A stretch of 25,216 nt of DNA from JBBSEZ01 sp038239195 (GTDB lineage Bacteria; Planctomycetota; Planctomycetia; Gemmatales; Gemmataceae). Where the stretch lies: positions 1-25,216 of the forward strand of contig JBBSEZ010000099.1 in assembly GCA_038239195.1 (NCBI GenBank). Direction: 5' to 3'. The position numbers were made by a program, and so were the translations under genes. A model generated the notes under the pieces. That model ran no database searches and was not told the DNA's origin. It saw only the letters and a program-made list of their open reading frames with translations. Position 1 is the first letter of the stretch, and each line of letters starts with the position of its first letter. Positions 14,904-21,311 of the stretch are shown here, piece after piece.

Positions 14904-15203
14904 TCACTTCAAAAACGTCTCGATCACGTCGCGCTCGGGGCGCGGGATGACGTGAGCGCTGACCAGTTCGCCGTTGGCGCTGGCCGCCTGGGCGCCCGCA
15001 TCGACGGCGGCGCGCACGGAGCCGACGTCGCCGCGCACGAAAGTGGTCACGAAGGCGTTGCCGATCTGCACCTGGCCGGCCAGGGTGACGTTGGCCGCCT
15101 TGCACATCGCGTCCGTCGCCGCGATGGTCGCGATCAGGCCCTTGGTCTCGATCAGGCCGAGGGCCTCGCCGTTGCCATTGCGGCCATTGCCGTTGCTCGC
15201 CAT
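14904..15203 (-). CDS. BMC-H hexamer shell protein, first copy
   Basis: 99 residues, a single BMC domain (Pfam PF00936). EALGLIETKGLIATIAATDA, TFVRGDVGSVRAAVDAG and HVIPRPERDV are the conserved blocks of PduA-like proteins that tile the shell facets as hexamers. The residues lining the central pore read IGNAF (47-51) where PduA-type proteins have IGSG, so its pore should differ from that of its neighbour. The N-terminus has an Asn/Gly-rich extension (SNGNGRNGNG). AAGGA lies before the ATG. It is 39 bases downstream of the second BMC-H gene. Confidence 0.95.
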   Translation of the reverse strand: MASNGNGRNGNGEALGLIETKGLIATIAATDAMCKAANVTLAGQVQIGNAFVTTFVRGDVGSVRAAVDAGAQAASANGELVSAHVIPRPERDVIETFLK

Positions 15204-15242
15204 TTCAGAGGTCCTTTGTCAGGGTGTTCGGAGAGGAAAAAA

Positions 15243-15554
15243 TTACACGCCCGCAGGCACCGACTTCTTGCCGACCAGGGGCAGCACGGCCCCCAGGTCT
15301 TCGTGCGGGCGCGGGATGACCTGCACGCCAACGACCTCGCCGACGCGCGCCGCCGCCGCGGCCCCGGCGTCGATGGCCGCCTTGACGGCCGCCACGTCGC
15401 CGACGATCAGCGCCGTGACCATGCCGCTGCCGATCTTCTGCCAGCCGATCAGCGTTACGTTCGCCGCCTTGAGCATCGCGTCGCTGGCCTCGACCAGCGG
15501 CACCAGGCCCTTCGTCTCGATCATCCCAAGGGCTTCCATGTTGTTACTGGCCAT
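15243..15554 (-). CDS. BMC-H hexamer shell protein, second copy
   Basis: 103 residues, a single BMC domain: EALGMIETKGLVPLVEASDA, KIGSGMVTALIVGDVAAVKA and VIPRPHEDL. The pore loop is the standard KIGSG (40-44), unlike the other copy. The C-terminus is longer and hydrophobic (GAVLPLVGKKSVPAGV). GGGAGA precedes the ATG. It is the first shell gene of the operon, 40 bases after the phosphotransacylase gene, and is probably one of the two main facet proteins. Confidence 0.95.
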   Translation of the reverse strand: MASNNMEALGMIETKGLVPLVEASDAMLKAANVTLIGWQKIGSGMVTALIVGDVAAVKAAIDAGAAAAARVGEVVGVQVIPRPHEDLGAVLPLVGKKSVPAGV

Positions 15555-15594
15555 GAGTTCTCCCGTCGCAGGTGAGGTGAGTTTGCTTGTCCGA

Positions 15595-16272
15595 TCACTG
15601 GAACAGCTCGAACCCGGTCGCGTGAGGATAGTTGCAGGCGTTGCCCTCGTCGGTGTCCAGATGCACCTCGAGCTTGGAGGCCGGCGCCAATCGGCACAGC
15701 AGGCCCTCCAGCACCATCCCGCAGTCCCCGTCCACGCGCAGGTTCAGGCGATCTCCGTCCTTGACTCCGAAATGGGCCGCGTCCGACGGGCCCAGGTGAA
15801 CGTGCCGCTCGTGCCGGATCACGCCGCGCTTCAACTCGATCATCCCCGCCGGGCCGAGCAGGTAGGCCCCCGGCGAATCGCGGTGATCGCCGCTCTTGCG
15901 GACGGGAATGTCCAGCCCCAGCGTGACCGCATCGGTGAAGGCCAGTTCGACCTGACTGTGGTCGCGGCACGGGCCCAGGATGCGCAGGTTGGCGATGATC
16001 CGCTGGCGCGGCCCGATCATCGTGACCGTCTCGGCCGCCGCGAAGAAACCGTCCTGGTAGAGCGCCTTGTAGGGCGTCAACTGATGGCCCTTGCCGAAGA
16101 GCCGCTCCAGGTCTTCCTGCGTCACGTGGCAGTGCCGCGCCGACACGTTCACCACCAGCTTGTTGGGCGGCTTGTGGCCGTTCTCGCGATGGCCGTTGGT
16201 CTGGAGCGCCTCGCGCACCAGCCGTTCGATCAGGGAGCGGTCGATGGCTCGTTCGAGGACCGCGGTGCTCAT
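15595..16272 (-). CDS. pduL: PduL-type phosphotransacylase (PTAC_BMC)
   Basis: 225 residues. It should exchange CoA for phosphate on lactyl-CoA (or another short acyl-CoA), freeing CoA inside the shell. The zinc-binding histidines are visible in SARHCHVT (H47, H49) and RHERHVHLGP (H154, H157, H159); two PduL domains span about 38-125 and 140-215. Residues 1-24 (LERAIDRSLIERLVREAL) form an amphipathic helix, followed by an Asn/Gly/His linker; this is the known position of the PduL encapsulation peptide. The start ATG overlaps the DeoR stop in the sequence ATGA, implying translational coupling and placing the repressor at the head of the same message. Confidence 0.93.
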   Translation of the reverse strand: MSTAVLERAIDRSLIERLVREALQTNGHRENGHKPPNKLVVNVSARHCHVTQEDLERLFGKGHQLTPYKALYQDGFFAAAETVTMIGPRQRIIANLRILGPCRDHSQVELAFTDAVTLGLDIPVRKSGDHRDSPGAYLLGPAGMIELKRGVIRHERHVHLGPSDAAHFGVKDGDRLNLRVDGDCGMVLEGLLCRLAPASKLEVHLDTDEGNACNYPHATGFELFQ

Positions 16273-17096
16273 GGTTGCGTCTCCTCTCCCGCGATGATGA
16301 CGCGGACGTCGTTCTGGTCGAGCAGCGCCCGCTGTTCGGGCGTCAGGTTGCGATCGACGATGAGGGTGTCGATGGCCGACAGTTCGCACAGGTGCGCCAG
16401 GGCCGGCCGGCCGATCTTGGTGTGGTCGGCCACCACCACCACCTCGTCGGCACAGCGCATCATCTGCCGCTCCGTCTCGACCAGGAGCAGGTTGCTGTTG
16501 AACAGGCCCTTGCCGGTGATCCCGCCCACGCTCATCACGACCTGATGAACGTGAATGTCCTCCATCATGCGCACCGTCCACGGCCCCAGGGCCACGCCCG
16601 TTTTCGGGTAGACGTATCCGCCCAGCATCACGAGGTCGGTCTCGCGCCGGTTGGCGAACAGCATGGCGATCGGCAGGCTGTTCGTGACGATCTGCATCGA
16701 GCGCCCGACGAGCAGCCGGGCCACCTCGAGCGTCGTCGTCCCGCCGTCGAGCAGGACCGTGTCTCCATCCTGGATGCGCTTGACCGCGGCCCGGGCCACC
16801 TCGCGCTTCTCTTCGAGCTGGCTCGCGGCGCGCTCTTCCAGCGGAGGCAGCGCGTGGTCGCCGTTCTCTCCGTTGCCGAGGTAGATGGCCCCGCCGTGGG
16901 TGCGGCGCACGGCGCCCTTCTCGTGCAAATGGTCCAGGTCCCGGCGCAGAGTGGACTCCGAGACCTGGACCTGTTGCGCCAGGTCGGCCAGCGCGACGAA
17001 GCCCCGCTTGCTCAGCAGGTCCAGCACAAGTTGGCGGCGTTCCTCGACCAGCACGACCTTGACCTGCTCATTCTTGAGATTTTTCGTCCACTCCAT
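16269..17096 (-). CDS. DeoR-family transcriptional repressor of the BMC operon
   Basis: 275 residues from the ATG at 17096. The DeoR helix-turn-helix spans about 36-58 (ALADLAQQVQVSESTLRRDL), with the family signature GAVRRTHGGA at 61-70. The sugar-phosphate-sensing DeoRC domain follows, with LLDGGTTTLEVARLL (115-129) and IVTNSLPIA. DeoR regulators usually leave DNA when they bind a sugar-phosphate intermediate, which here could be a pathway metabolite. A TTG ten codons upstream (17126) is a less likely start because it would lie inside the candidate promoter at 17110-17139. The gene is first in the operon and overlaps pduL by four bases, so it probably represses itself and the compartment genes. 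Confidence 0.92.
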   Translation of the reverse strand: MEWTKNLKNEQVKVVLVEERRQLVLDLLSKRGFVALADLAQQVQVSESTLRRDLDHLHEKGAVRRTHGGAIYLGNGENGDHALPPLEERAASQLEEKREVARAAVKRIQDGDTVLLDGGTTTLEVARLLVGRSMQIVTNSLPIAMLFANRRETDLVMLGGYVYPKTGVALGPWTVRMMEDIHVHQVVMSVGGITGKGLFNSNLLLVETERQMMRCADEVVVVADHTKIGRPALAHLCELSAIDTLIVDRNLTPEQRALLDQNDVRVIIAGEETQP

Positions 17097-17109
17097 GAGA
17101 GATGTTGCT

Positions 17110-17139
17110 AATGTAATGGCTGCCAATGGGTGATGTCAA
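17110..17139 (-). promoter_or_regulatory. candidate promoter of the BMC operon
   Basis: On the minus strand a perfect TTGACA (17139-17134) is followed after 18 bases by TACATT (17115-17110). Transcription would start near 17103, giving a very short leader before the ATG at 17096. The region is strikingly AT-rich for this genome. Confidence 0.45.
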
Positions 17140-17148
17140 GGATCAATT

Positions 17149-17174
17149 CGCACAATTTACCAGATTAACGCACA
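17149..17174 (-). promoter_or_regulatory. possible operator: direct repeat TGTGCG, 20-base period
   Basis: TGTGCG occurs on the minus strand at 17174-17169 and 17154-17149, exactly 20 bases apart, just upstream of the candidate -35 box. Two sites on nearly the same helix face could bind the DeoR protein or an activator. Two short words are weak evidence. Confidence 0.28.
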
Positions 17175-17248
17175 CATCATGAAAGGAACATGCCAAAAAC
17201 TCTCACAGGACGGGGGAGATCGCGAAACGACAAGCAAGAAATGACGGA

Positions 17249-17276
17249 GGGCCCCCGGAGTGAGTTCCGGGGGCCC
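17249..17276 (-). terminator. hairpin downstream of the DUF1501 gene
   Basis: GGGCCCCCGGA (17249-17259) pairs perfectly with TCCGGGGGCCC (17266-17276), with a six-base loop. It lies 23 bases after the stop of the DUF1501 gene (minus strand). The adjoining 17219-17238 carries the repeat word CGCGAAACGACAAGCAAG, shared with the hairpin at 5971-6044. It also insulates the BMC promoter from upstream transcription. Confidence 0.6.
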
Positions 17277-17299
17277 TTGCGCGTTCGTTCCAGGGGGAG

Positions 17300-18622
17300 T
17301 TAGTTGATGAGCTGGCGGACCGGCCTGCCTTCGGGGAGGAGCTCGATGGGCCGGCCGTCCTGCGTCTTGAACCAGCGCGTGAGCGGGACGCCGAGGGCGT
17401 GGTAGATCGTGGCGGCGAGGTCCTGGGGGCTGACGGGGCTGTCGATGACGAACTCGCCGAGCTTGTTCGTGGCCCCGACGATCTGGCCGGTCTTGATGCC
17501 GCCACCGCCGAGGCAGGCGACTCCGGCCGAGGCCCAGTGGTCGCGGCCGGCGGAGGGGTTGATCTTGGGCGTGCGGCCAAAGTCGCCGAACCAGACGACG
17601 AGGGTGTTCTCGAGCAGCCCGCGGTCGTGCAGGTCTTCGAGCAGGGCGGAGTAGCCGCGGTCGAGGACGGGCAGTTTGCGCTCCTTCAAGGCGCGGAAGT
17701 TGTCCTGGTGCGTGTCCCACCCGCCATCGGTGACGGTGACGAAGTGGGTGCCGGCCTCGATGAGGCGGCGGGCGAGCAGGCAGCTCTGGCCGAAGGGCGT
17801 GCGGCCGTAGCGCTCGCGCACGCGGCCGGGCTCGTGGTTCAGGTCGAAGGCGCGCTTGGCCTTCGGCGAGGTGATGAGGCCGTGCGCCTTTTCGTAGAAG
17901 GCGTCGCGAGCGCGGACGGCGGTGGACGTCTCCTCGACGGCGCGGTCGTGGCGATCGACCTCCGAGAGCATCGCGTAGCGGCGGTCGAGGCGGGCGCGCG
18001 CGGCGGGGGGCACGGTCAGGTCGCGGACGGTGAAGGTGGGCCGGTTGGGGTCGTCGGGCACCTCGAAGGGGTTGTATTCGTCGCCGAGGATGCCGGCGGT
18101 CCCGCCGTTGAAGCGCCGGTCGATGGCCCGGCCGAGCTGGACGAACGGGATCATGCCGTCGCGGTAGCCGCGCTCCTTGGAGACGACCGAGCCGAAGCAG
18201 GGGAAGGGGACGGCGGCGTTGAACTTGTGCCCTGTCATCATCAGGTGGTCGGCGACGCCGTGGCTGCCGTTCTTGGGATCGTGGCCGCGGACGATGCTGT
18301 ACTTGCCCGTCTGGCGCGCCAGCAGCGGCAGGTGCTCGGCGAGGCGAACGCCGGGGAGCGTGGTCGGGATGGTGCCGAACTCGCCGCGGACCTCGGAAGG
18401 CGCCTCGGGCTTGGGGTCGAAGGTGTCGTGATGGCTCGGCCCGCCCTGCATCCACAGCAGGATGCAGTTGACGTTCTTGCGGGCCGGGGCTGCCTGCGCC
18501 GATTGCAAGCGCAGGAAAGTGGACAGCGACAGGCCGAGCGTCGAGAGCCCGCCGACGCGGAGGAACGAGCGGCGCGAGAGGCCGGTGCAGTCGGCGGAAC
18601 GTCCGGTGTGCAGATCGAGCAT
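17300..18622 (-). CDS. DUF1501 protein with Tat signal
   Basis: 440 residues from the ATG at 18622. This family is greatly expanded in Planctomycetes and has an alkaline-phosphatase/sulfatase-like fold, but its activity is not established. The twin-arginine signal is LSRRSFLRVGGLSTLGLSLS (14-33), so it should be exported folded. Family blocks include LLWMQGGPSHHDTFDPKP, the HGVADHLMMTGHKF region, TDGGWDTHQDNFR and VVWFGDFGRTPKIN. ATG is preferred over GTG at 18631 because the latter lies inside the ribosome site AAGGTGAG. No PSD1 partner is directly attached. It follows the other DUF1501 gene after 177 bases containing a palindrome, so it may be expressed separately. Confidence 0.92.
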   Translation of the reverse strand: MLDLHTGRSADCTGLSRRSFLRVGGLSTLGLSLSTFLRLQSAQAAPARKNVNCILLWMQGGPSHHDTFDPKPEAPSEVRGEFGTIPTTLPGVRLAEHLPLLARQTGKYSIVRGHDPKNGSHGVADHLMMTGHKFNAAVPFPCFGSVVSKERGYRDGMIPFVQLGRAIDRRFNGGTAGILGDEYNPFEVPDDPNRPTFTVRDLTVPPAARARLDRRYAMLSEVDRHDRAVEETSTAVRARDAFYEKAHGLITSPKAKRAFDLNHEPGRVRERYGRTPFGQSCLLARRLIEAGTHFVTVTDGGWDTHQDNFRALKERKLPVLDRGYSALLEDLHDRGLLENTLVVWFGDFGRTPKINPSAGRDHWASAGVACLGGGGIKTGQIVGATNKLGEFVIDSPVSPQDLAATIYHALGVPLTRWFKTQDGRPIELLPEGRPVRQLIN

Positions 18623-18742
18623 GGCGCTCACCTTCGGAGGAGGGAGGGATGGCGGGAAGGTCGGGGCACGGTCTTGTTACGTCAAGGGTGACGAATTTTC
18701 CGGCAAAGTCAACAGAAAAGTGGCGCGATCGAGGAGGAGGAG

Positions 18743-18798
18743 GAACGCTAAGCCGCAAGCGGCGAACCTGTGGGCCCGCCGCTTGCGGCTTAGCGTTC
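18743..18798. repeat. palindromic repeat element, copy 2
   Basis: Perfect arms of 22 bases (18743-18764 and 18777-18798) containing GCTAAGCCGCAAGCGGC flank a 12-base loop, AACCTGTGGGCC. The reverse complement of this loop is almost the loop of copy 1 at 11204-11254, so the two copies are inverted relative to each other. It begins two bases after the stop of the second DUF1501 gene and could act as its terminator. Confidence 0.92.
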
Positions 18799-18799
18799 T

Positions 18800-20260
18800 T
18801 CACGCCAGCAACCTGTTCACGACCTTCCCCGCCACGTCGGTGAGGCGGAAATCGCGCCCCTGGGAGCGGAACGTCAGGTGCGTGTGATCGACGCCGAGCA
18901 GGTGGAGGATGGTCGCCTGGAAGTCGTGGGCGTGGACGGCCCCTTCCACGATGTTGTAGCCGAAGTCGTCGGTCTTGCCGATGACCTGCCCGCCCTTGAT
19001 GCCGCCCCCCGCCATCCACACCGAGAAGCAGCGCGGGTGATGGTCGCGCCCGAAGTTGCCGGGACTGATGCGCCCCTGGCTGTAGGCGGTGCGCCCGAAC
19101 TCTCCGCCCCAGATCACCAGCGTCTCGTCGAGCAATCCCCGCTGTTTGAGATCGGTAATGAGCGCGGCGGCGGGCCTGTCGGTGAGCTGGCACTGGCGCT
19201 TGATCTCATTGGGCAGGTTGCCGTGGTGGTCCCAGTCGCGGTGGTAGAGCTGCACGAAGCGGCAGCCGCGCTCCACCAGGCGCCGGGCGAGCAGGCAGTT
19301 GTTGGCGAACGACGACTTGCCCGGCTCGGCGCCGTACGCCTCGCGCACCCGCACCGGCTCGCGGTGGAGGTCCATCAACTCGGGGACGCTGGTCTGCATG
19401 CGATACGCCATCTCGTAGGCGTTGATGCGCGTGGCGATCTCGGGGTCGCCGACGGCCCCGAGCTGGAGGCGGTTGAGCGCTTCGAGGCCGTCGAGCAGTT
19501 CGCGCCGCGTTGTCCCGTCGATGCCGGGCGGGTTGGAGACGTGGAGCACCGGGTCGCCGGTGGAGCGGAACTGCACGCCCTGGAAACGGCCCGGCAGGAA
19601 GCCGTTGCCCCAGTAGCGCGACTGGAGCGGCTGGCCCCCGCCGCCAGAGAGCAGGGCGACGTACTCGGGCAGGTTCTTGTTGACGCTGCCGAGACCATAG
19701 GCAACCCAGGCGCCGAGCGTGGGCCTGCCGGGCTGCTGATGGCCGGTCAAGAGGTACGTCACGGCCGGGTCGTGGTTGATCGGCTCGACGTGCAGCGAGC
19801 GCACGAGGGCGACCTCGTCCATGACGCGGGCGGTGTGGGGGAGCATCGAGCTGATCTCGATGCCAACCTTGCCGGCGCGGACGAACGGGTGGGCCGGGCC
19901 GACCATCTGCAAGCGCGCCTGCCCCGAGGTCATGCCGGTGATGCGCTGGCCCTTGCGCACCGACGGGGGGAGGTCTTCGCCGGTGCGCTTGGTGAGGACC
20001 GGCTTGGGGTCAAACAGGTCGATGTGCGAGGGGGCGCCGGACATGAACAGGTAGATGACGCGCTTGGCGCGAGGGGCGAAGTGGAGCTTCGGCAGGGCGC
20101 CGTGCGAGGTCAGATCGGGGGCCGGCGCGAGGAGCGAGGGCGCCTTGCCGAGGAGGTCGGTGCGCAGCAGGCCGCCGAGGGCGGCGCTGCCGAGCCAGGT
20201 GGTGGAGTGGGTGAGGAAGGCTCGGCGCGTGAGGGCGAGGCGGAGGTCGTGGGAGATCAT
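18800..20260 (-). CDS. DUF1501 protein, partner of the PSCyt/PSD1 gene
   Basis: 486 residues from the ATG at 20260. A Tat-like signal opens the protein (LTRRAFLTHSTTWLGSAALG, about 9-28). Family motifs are VIYLFMSGAPSHIDLFDPKP, EPINHDPAVTYLLTGHQQPG, LYHRDWDHHGNLP and VIWGGEFGRT, followed by GRDHHPRCFSVWMAGGG. An upstream ATG at 20299 has no ribosome site and would bury the signal, so 20260 is preferred. In Planctomycetes this family usually lies directly after a PSCyt1/PSCyt2/PSD1 gene. Here three small genes separate the two, all on the same strand with short gaps, which suggests one operon. The biochemical role is unknown. Confidence 0.92.
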   Translation of the reverse strand: MISHDLRLALTRRAFLTHSTTWLGSAALGGLLRTDLLGKAPSLLAPAPDLTSHGALPKLHFAPRAKRVIYLFMSGAPSHIDLFDPKPVLTKRTGEDLPPSVRKGQRITGMTSGQARLQMVGPAHPFVRAGKVGIEISSMLPHTARVMDEVALVRSLHVEPINHDPAVTYLLTGHQQPGRPTLGAWVAYGLGSVNKNLPEYVALLSGGGGQPLQSRYWGNGFLPGRFQGVQFRSTGDPVLHVSNPPGIDGTTRRELLDGLEALNRLQLGAVGDPEIATRINAYEMAYRMQTSVPELMDLHREPVRVREAYGAEPGKSSFANNCLLARRLVERGCRFVQLYHRDWDHHGNLPNEIKRQCQLTDRPAAALITDLKQRGLLDETLVIWGGEFGRTAYSQGRISPGNFGRDHHPRCFSVWMAGGGIKGGQVIGKTDDFGYNIVEGAVHAHDFQATILHLLGVDHTHLTFRSQGRDFRLTDVAGKVVNRLLA

Positions 20261-20303
20261 GGACGTCGCCCCAAGGTGAGGGTTGCTCGAAGCAGGCATT
20301 GGT

Positions 20304-20582
20304 TCATTGACCGTAGAGGACCTTCAACACGACCGTGGCGTCCCAATCGACGTAGACCATCAAGTCCCCTCCGCGCATGCGATAGGAGGCGTCGCGCGGT
20401 CCGTAGTAGACGTACCAGACTGGGCCATCGTCGGAGGGCTCCTCCGACACCGCCACGCGCATGTCGTTCGGATCGGTGTCGTGCGCGAGGGCCGCCTGGT
20501 TGGCAAGGACCAGAGCGCTGGCCATGCGGACGGCGAGAGCATCGCCCTGAATGCCTTCGAGCGCTTGGGTGGTGGTTTTCAT
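20304..20582 (-). CDS. small protein, paralogue of its neighbour (PepSY-like?)
   Basis: 92 residues, no named family recognised. It shares with the next upstream gene an N-terminal helix (DALAVRMASALVLANQAALA), then MRVAV, WYVYYGPRD, RMRGGDLMVYVD and VVLKVLYGQ. The C-terminal pattern WxVxYxx...LxVYVDxxxxxVxKVL recalls PepSY-type beta hairpins, some of which inhibit peptidases; this is a resemblance by eye. There is no signal peptide. ATG at 20582 is chosen; a GTG at 20597 would overlap the upstream stop (GTGA), so coupling is possible either way. It lies between its paralogue and a DUF1501 gene. Confidence 0.75.
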   Translation of the reverse strand: MKTTTQALEGIQGDALAVRMASALVLANQAALAHDTDPNDMRVAVSEEPSDDGPVWYVYYGPRDASYRMRGGDLMVYVDWDATVVLKVLYGQ

Positions 20583-20593
20583 GACGCTTGCTC

Positions 20594-20863
20594 TCACTGT
20601 TCATGCAGGACTTTGACGACCGTCCCCGCATCGACGTCCACGTACACGGTGAGCGAGCCGCCGCGCGTGCGGACGTAGTTGCGCGGGCCGTAGTGGACAG
20701 CCCAGAGCTCCTTCCCTTCAAAGAGGTCCTTGACAACAGAAATTCGCATCTCCTGAGGCGCCTTCCCGCGGGCCACAGCTTCCGGGTTGGCGAGGGCGAT
20801 GGCGGCGGCAATCTCCAGCGCCAGAGGGTCTTTCTGCGTTGCTTCTACCACCGAGGAAGTCAT
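20594..20863 (-). CDS. small protein, paralogue of its neighbour (PepSY-like?)
   Basis: 89 residues. The layout matches the downstream paralogue: DPLALEIAAAIALANPEAVA, then MRISVVKDL, LWAVHYGPRNYV, RTRGGSLTVYVD and VVKVLHEQ. The two clearly arose by tandem duplication yet differ in most surface residues, so the duplication is old or they face different partners. GAGGAGAAGG lies before the ATG at 20863. It starts 13 bases after the stop of the JAMM protease gene, which suggests shared translation and perhaps physical partnership. No known domain was recognised. Confidence 0.75.
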   Translation of the reverse strand: MTSSVVEATQKDPLALEIAAAIALANPEAVARGKAPQEMRISVVKDLFEGKELWAVHYGPRNYVRTRGGSLTVYVDVDAGTVVKVLHEQ

Positions 20864-20876
20864 GATTGCCTTCTCC

Positions 20877-21302
20877 TCACGGGGCGATGCCCAACAACCC
20901 TCTGGTGTCTCCAACGACGTCGATCACTCCACTCCGCCAGATGCGGTAGACGCTTTCCTTGGCGATGACGTACTCTCCCTCGTACTCGGGGTGTCCCAGG
21001 TCTGGGTCATCGCGCACGGCCTCAACGTCCTCCGGGCTTGGCCTCTGCACGTATCCGGGCCTGCTGTTCGGGTGCGTGTGGAACGTTGCCACGATAACAA
21101 GGTTGTTCCGAATGCCGCTTGCAAAAGGTGGCACCTCGATGCTTTCCCCAACGCCGCGCGCCCACCGCTCGACCGCGAGCGATCCAGCCACCTCCCGCAG
21201 AACGAGCCCTCCCTCTTCGTGAGCATCAACCGTGTCGGGTTGGGAGCCCTCCCACGCCTGGCGAAGCTGGGCACAGACGCTCGGATCGTCCAGCACGCTC
21301 AT
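20877..21302 (-). CDS. JAMM/MPN+ (JAB1-type) metalloprotease-like protein
   Basis: 141 residues, a single prokaryotic JAB domain. The JAMM zinc motif is complete: FHTHPN (H75, H77) followed by RPSPEDV with S89 and D92, giving H-x-H-P...P-S-x-x-D. Glutamates at 29, 30 or 37 can serve as the catalytic Glu. Members hydrolyse isopeptide or peptide bonds, cleaving ubiquitin-like tags or processing small proteins; the substrate here is unknown. The end of the domain (YEGEYVIAKESVYRIW) fits the family. There is no signal peptide, so it is cytoplasmic. The ATG at 21302 lies nine bases after the PSD1 gene stop. The two small paralogues immediately downstream are natural candidates for substrate or inhibitor. 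Confidence 0.82.
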   Translation of the reverse strand: MSVLDDPSVCAQLRQAWEGSQPDTVDAHEEGGLVLREVAGSLAVERWARGVGESIEVPPFASGIRNNLVIVATFHTHPNSRPGYVQRPSPEDVEAVRDDPDLGHPEYEGEYVIAKESVYRIWRSGVIDVVGDTRGLLGIAP

Positions 21303-21311
21303 GGCGCCCCA

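Noticed and set aside
14974..16545. 523-codon plus-strand frame over BMC-H, pduL and deoR
   Set aside because: Antisense to well-supported genes and without recognisable domains.
17097..17126. Upstream TTG start for the DeoR regulator
   Set aside because: Would start inside the candidate promoter, lacks a ribosome site, and adds residues before the usual DeoR N-terminus.
18878..20584. 568-codon plus-strand frame over the DUF1501 gene
   Set aside because: Complement of a conserved DUF1501 protein; no ribosome site or domain.
20304..21302. Ubiquitin-like conjugation (Bil-type) operon
   Set aside because: A JAMM protease is present, but no E1- or E2-like gene is seen and the small proteins do not end in Gly-Gly; kept only as one possible reading of the cassette.
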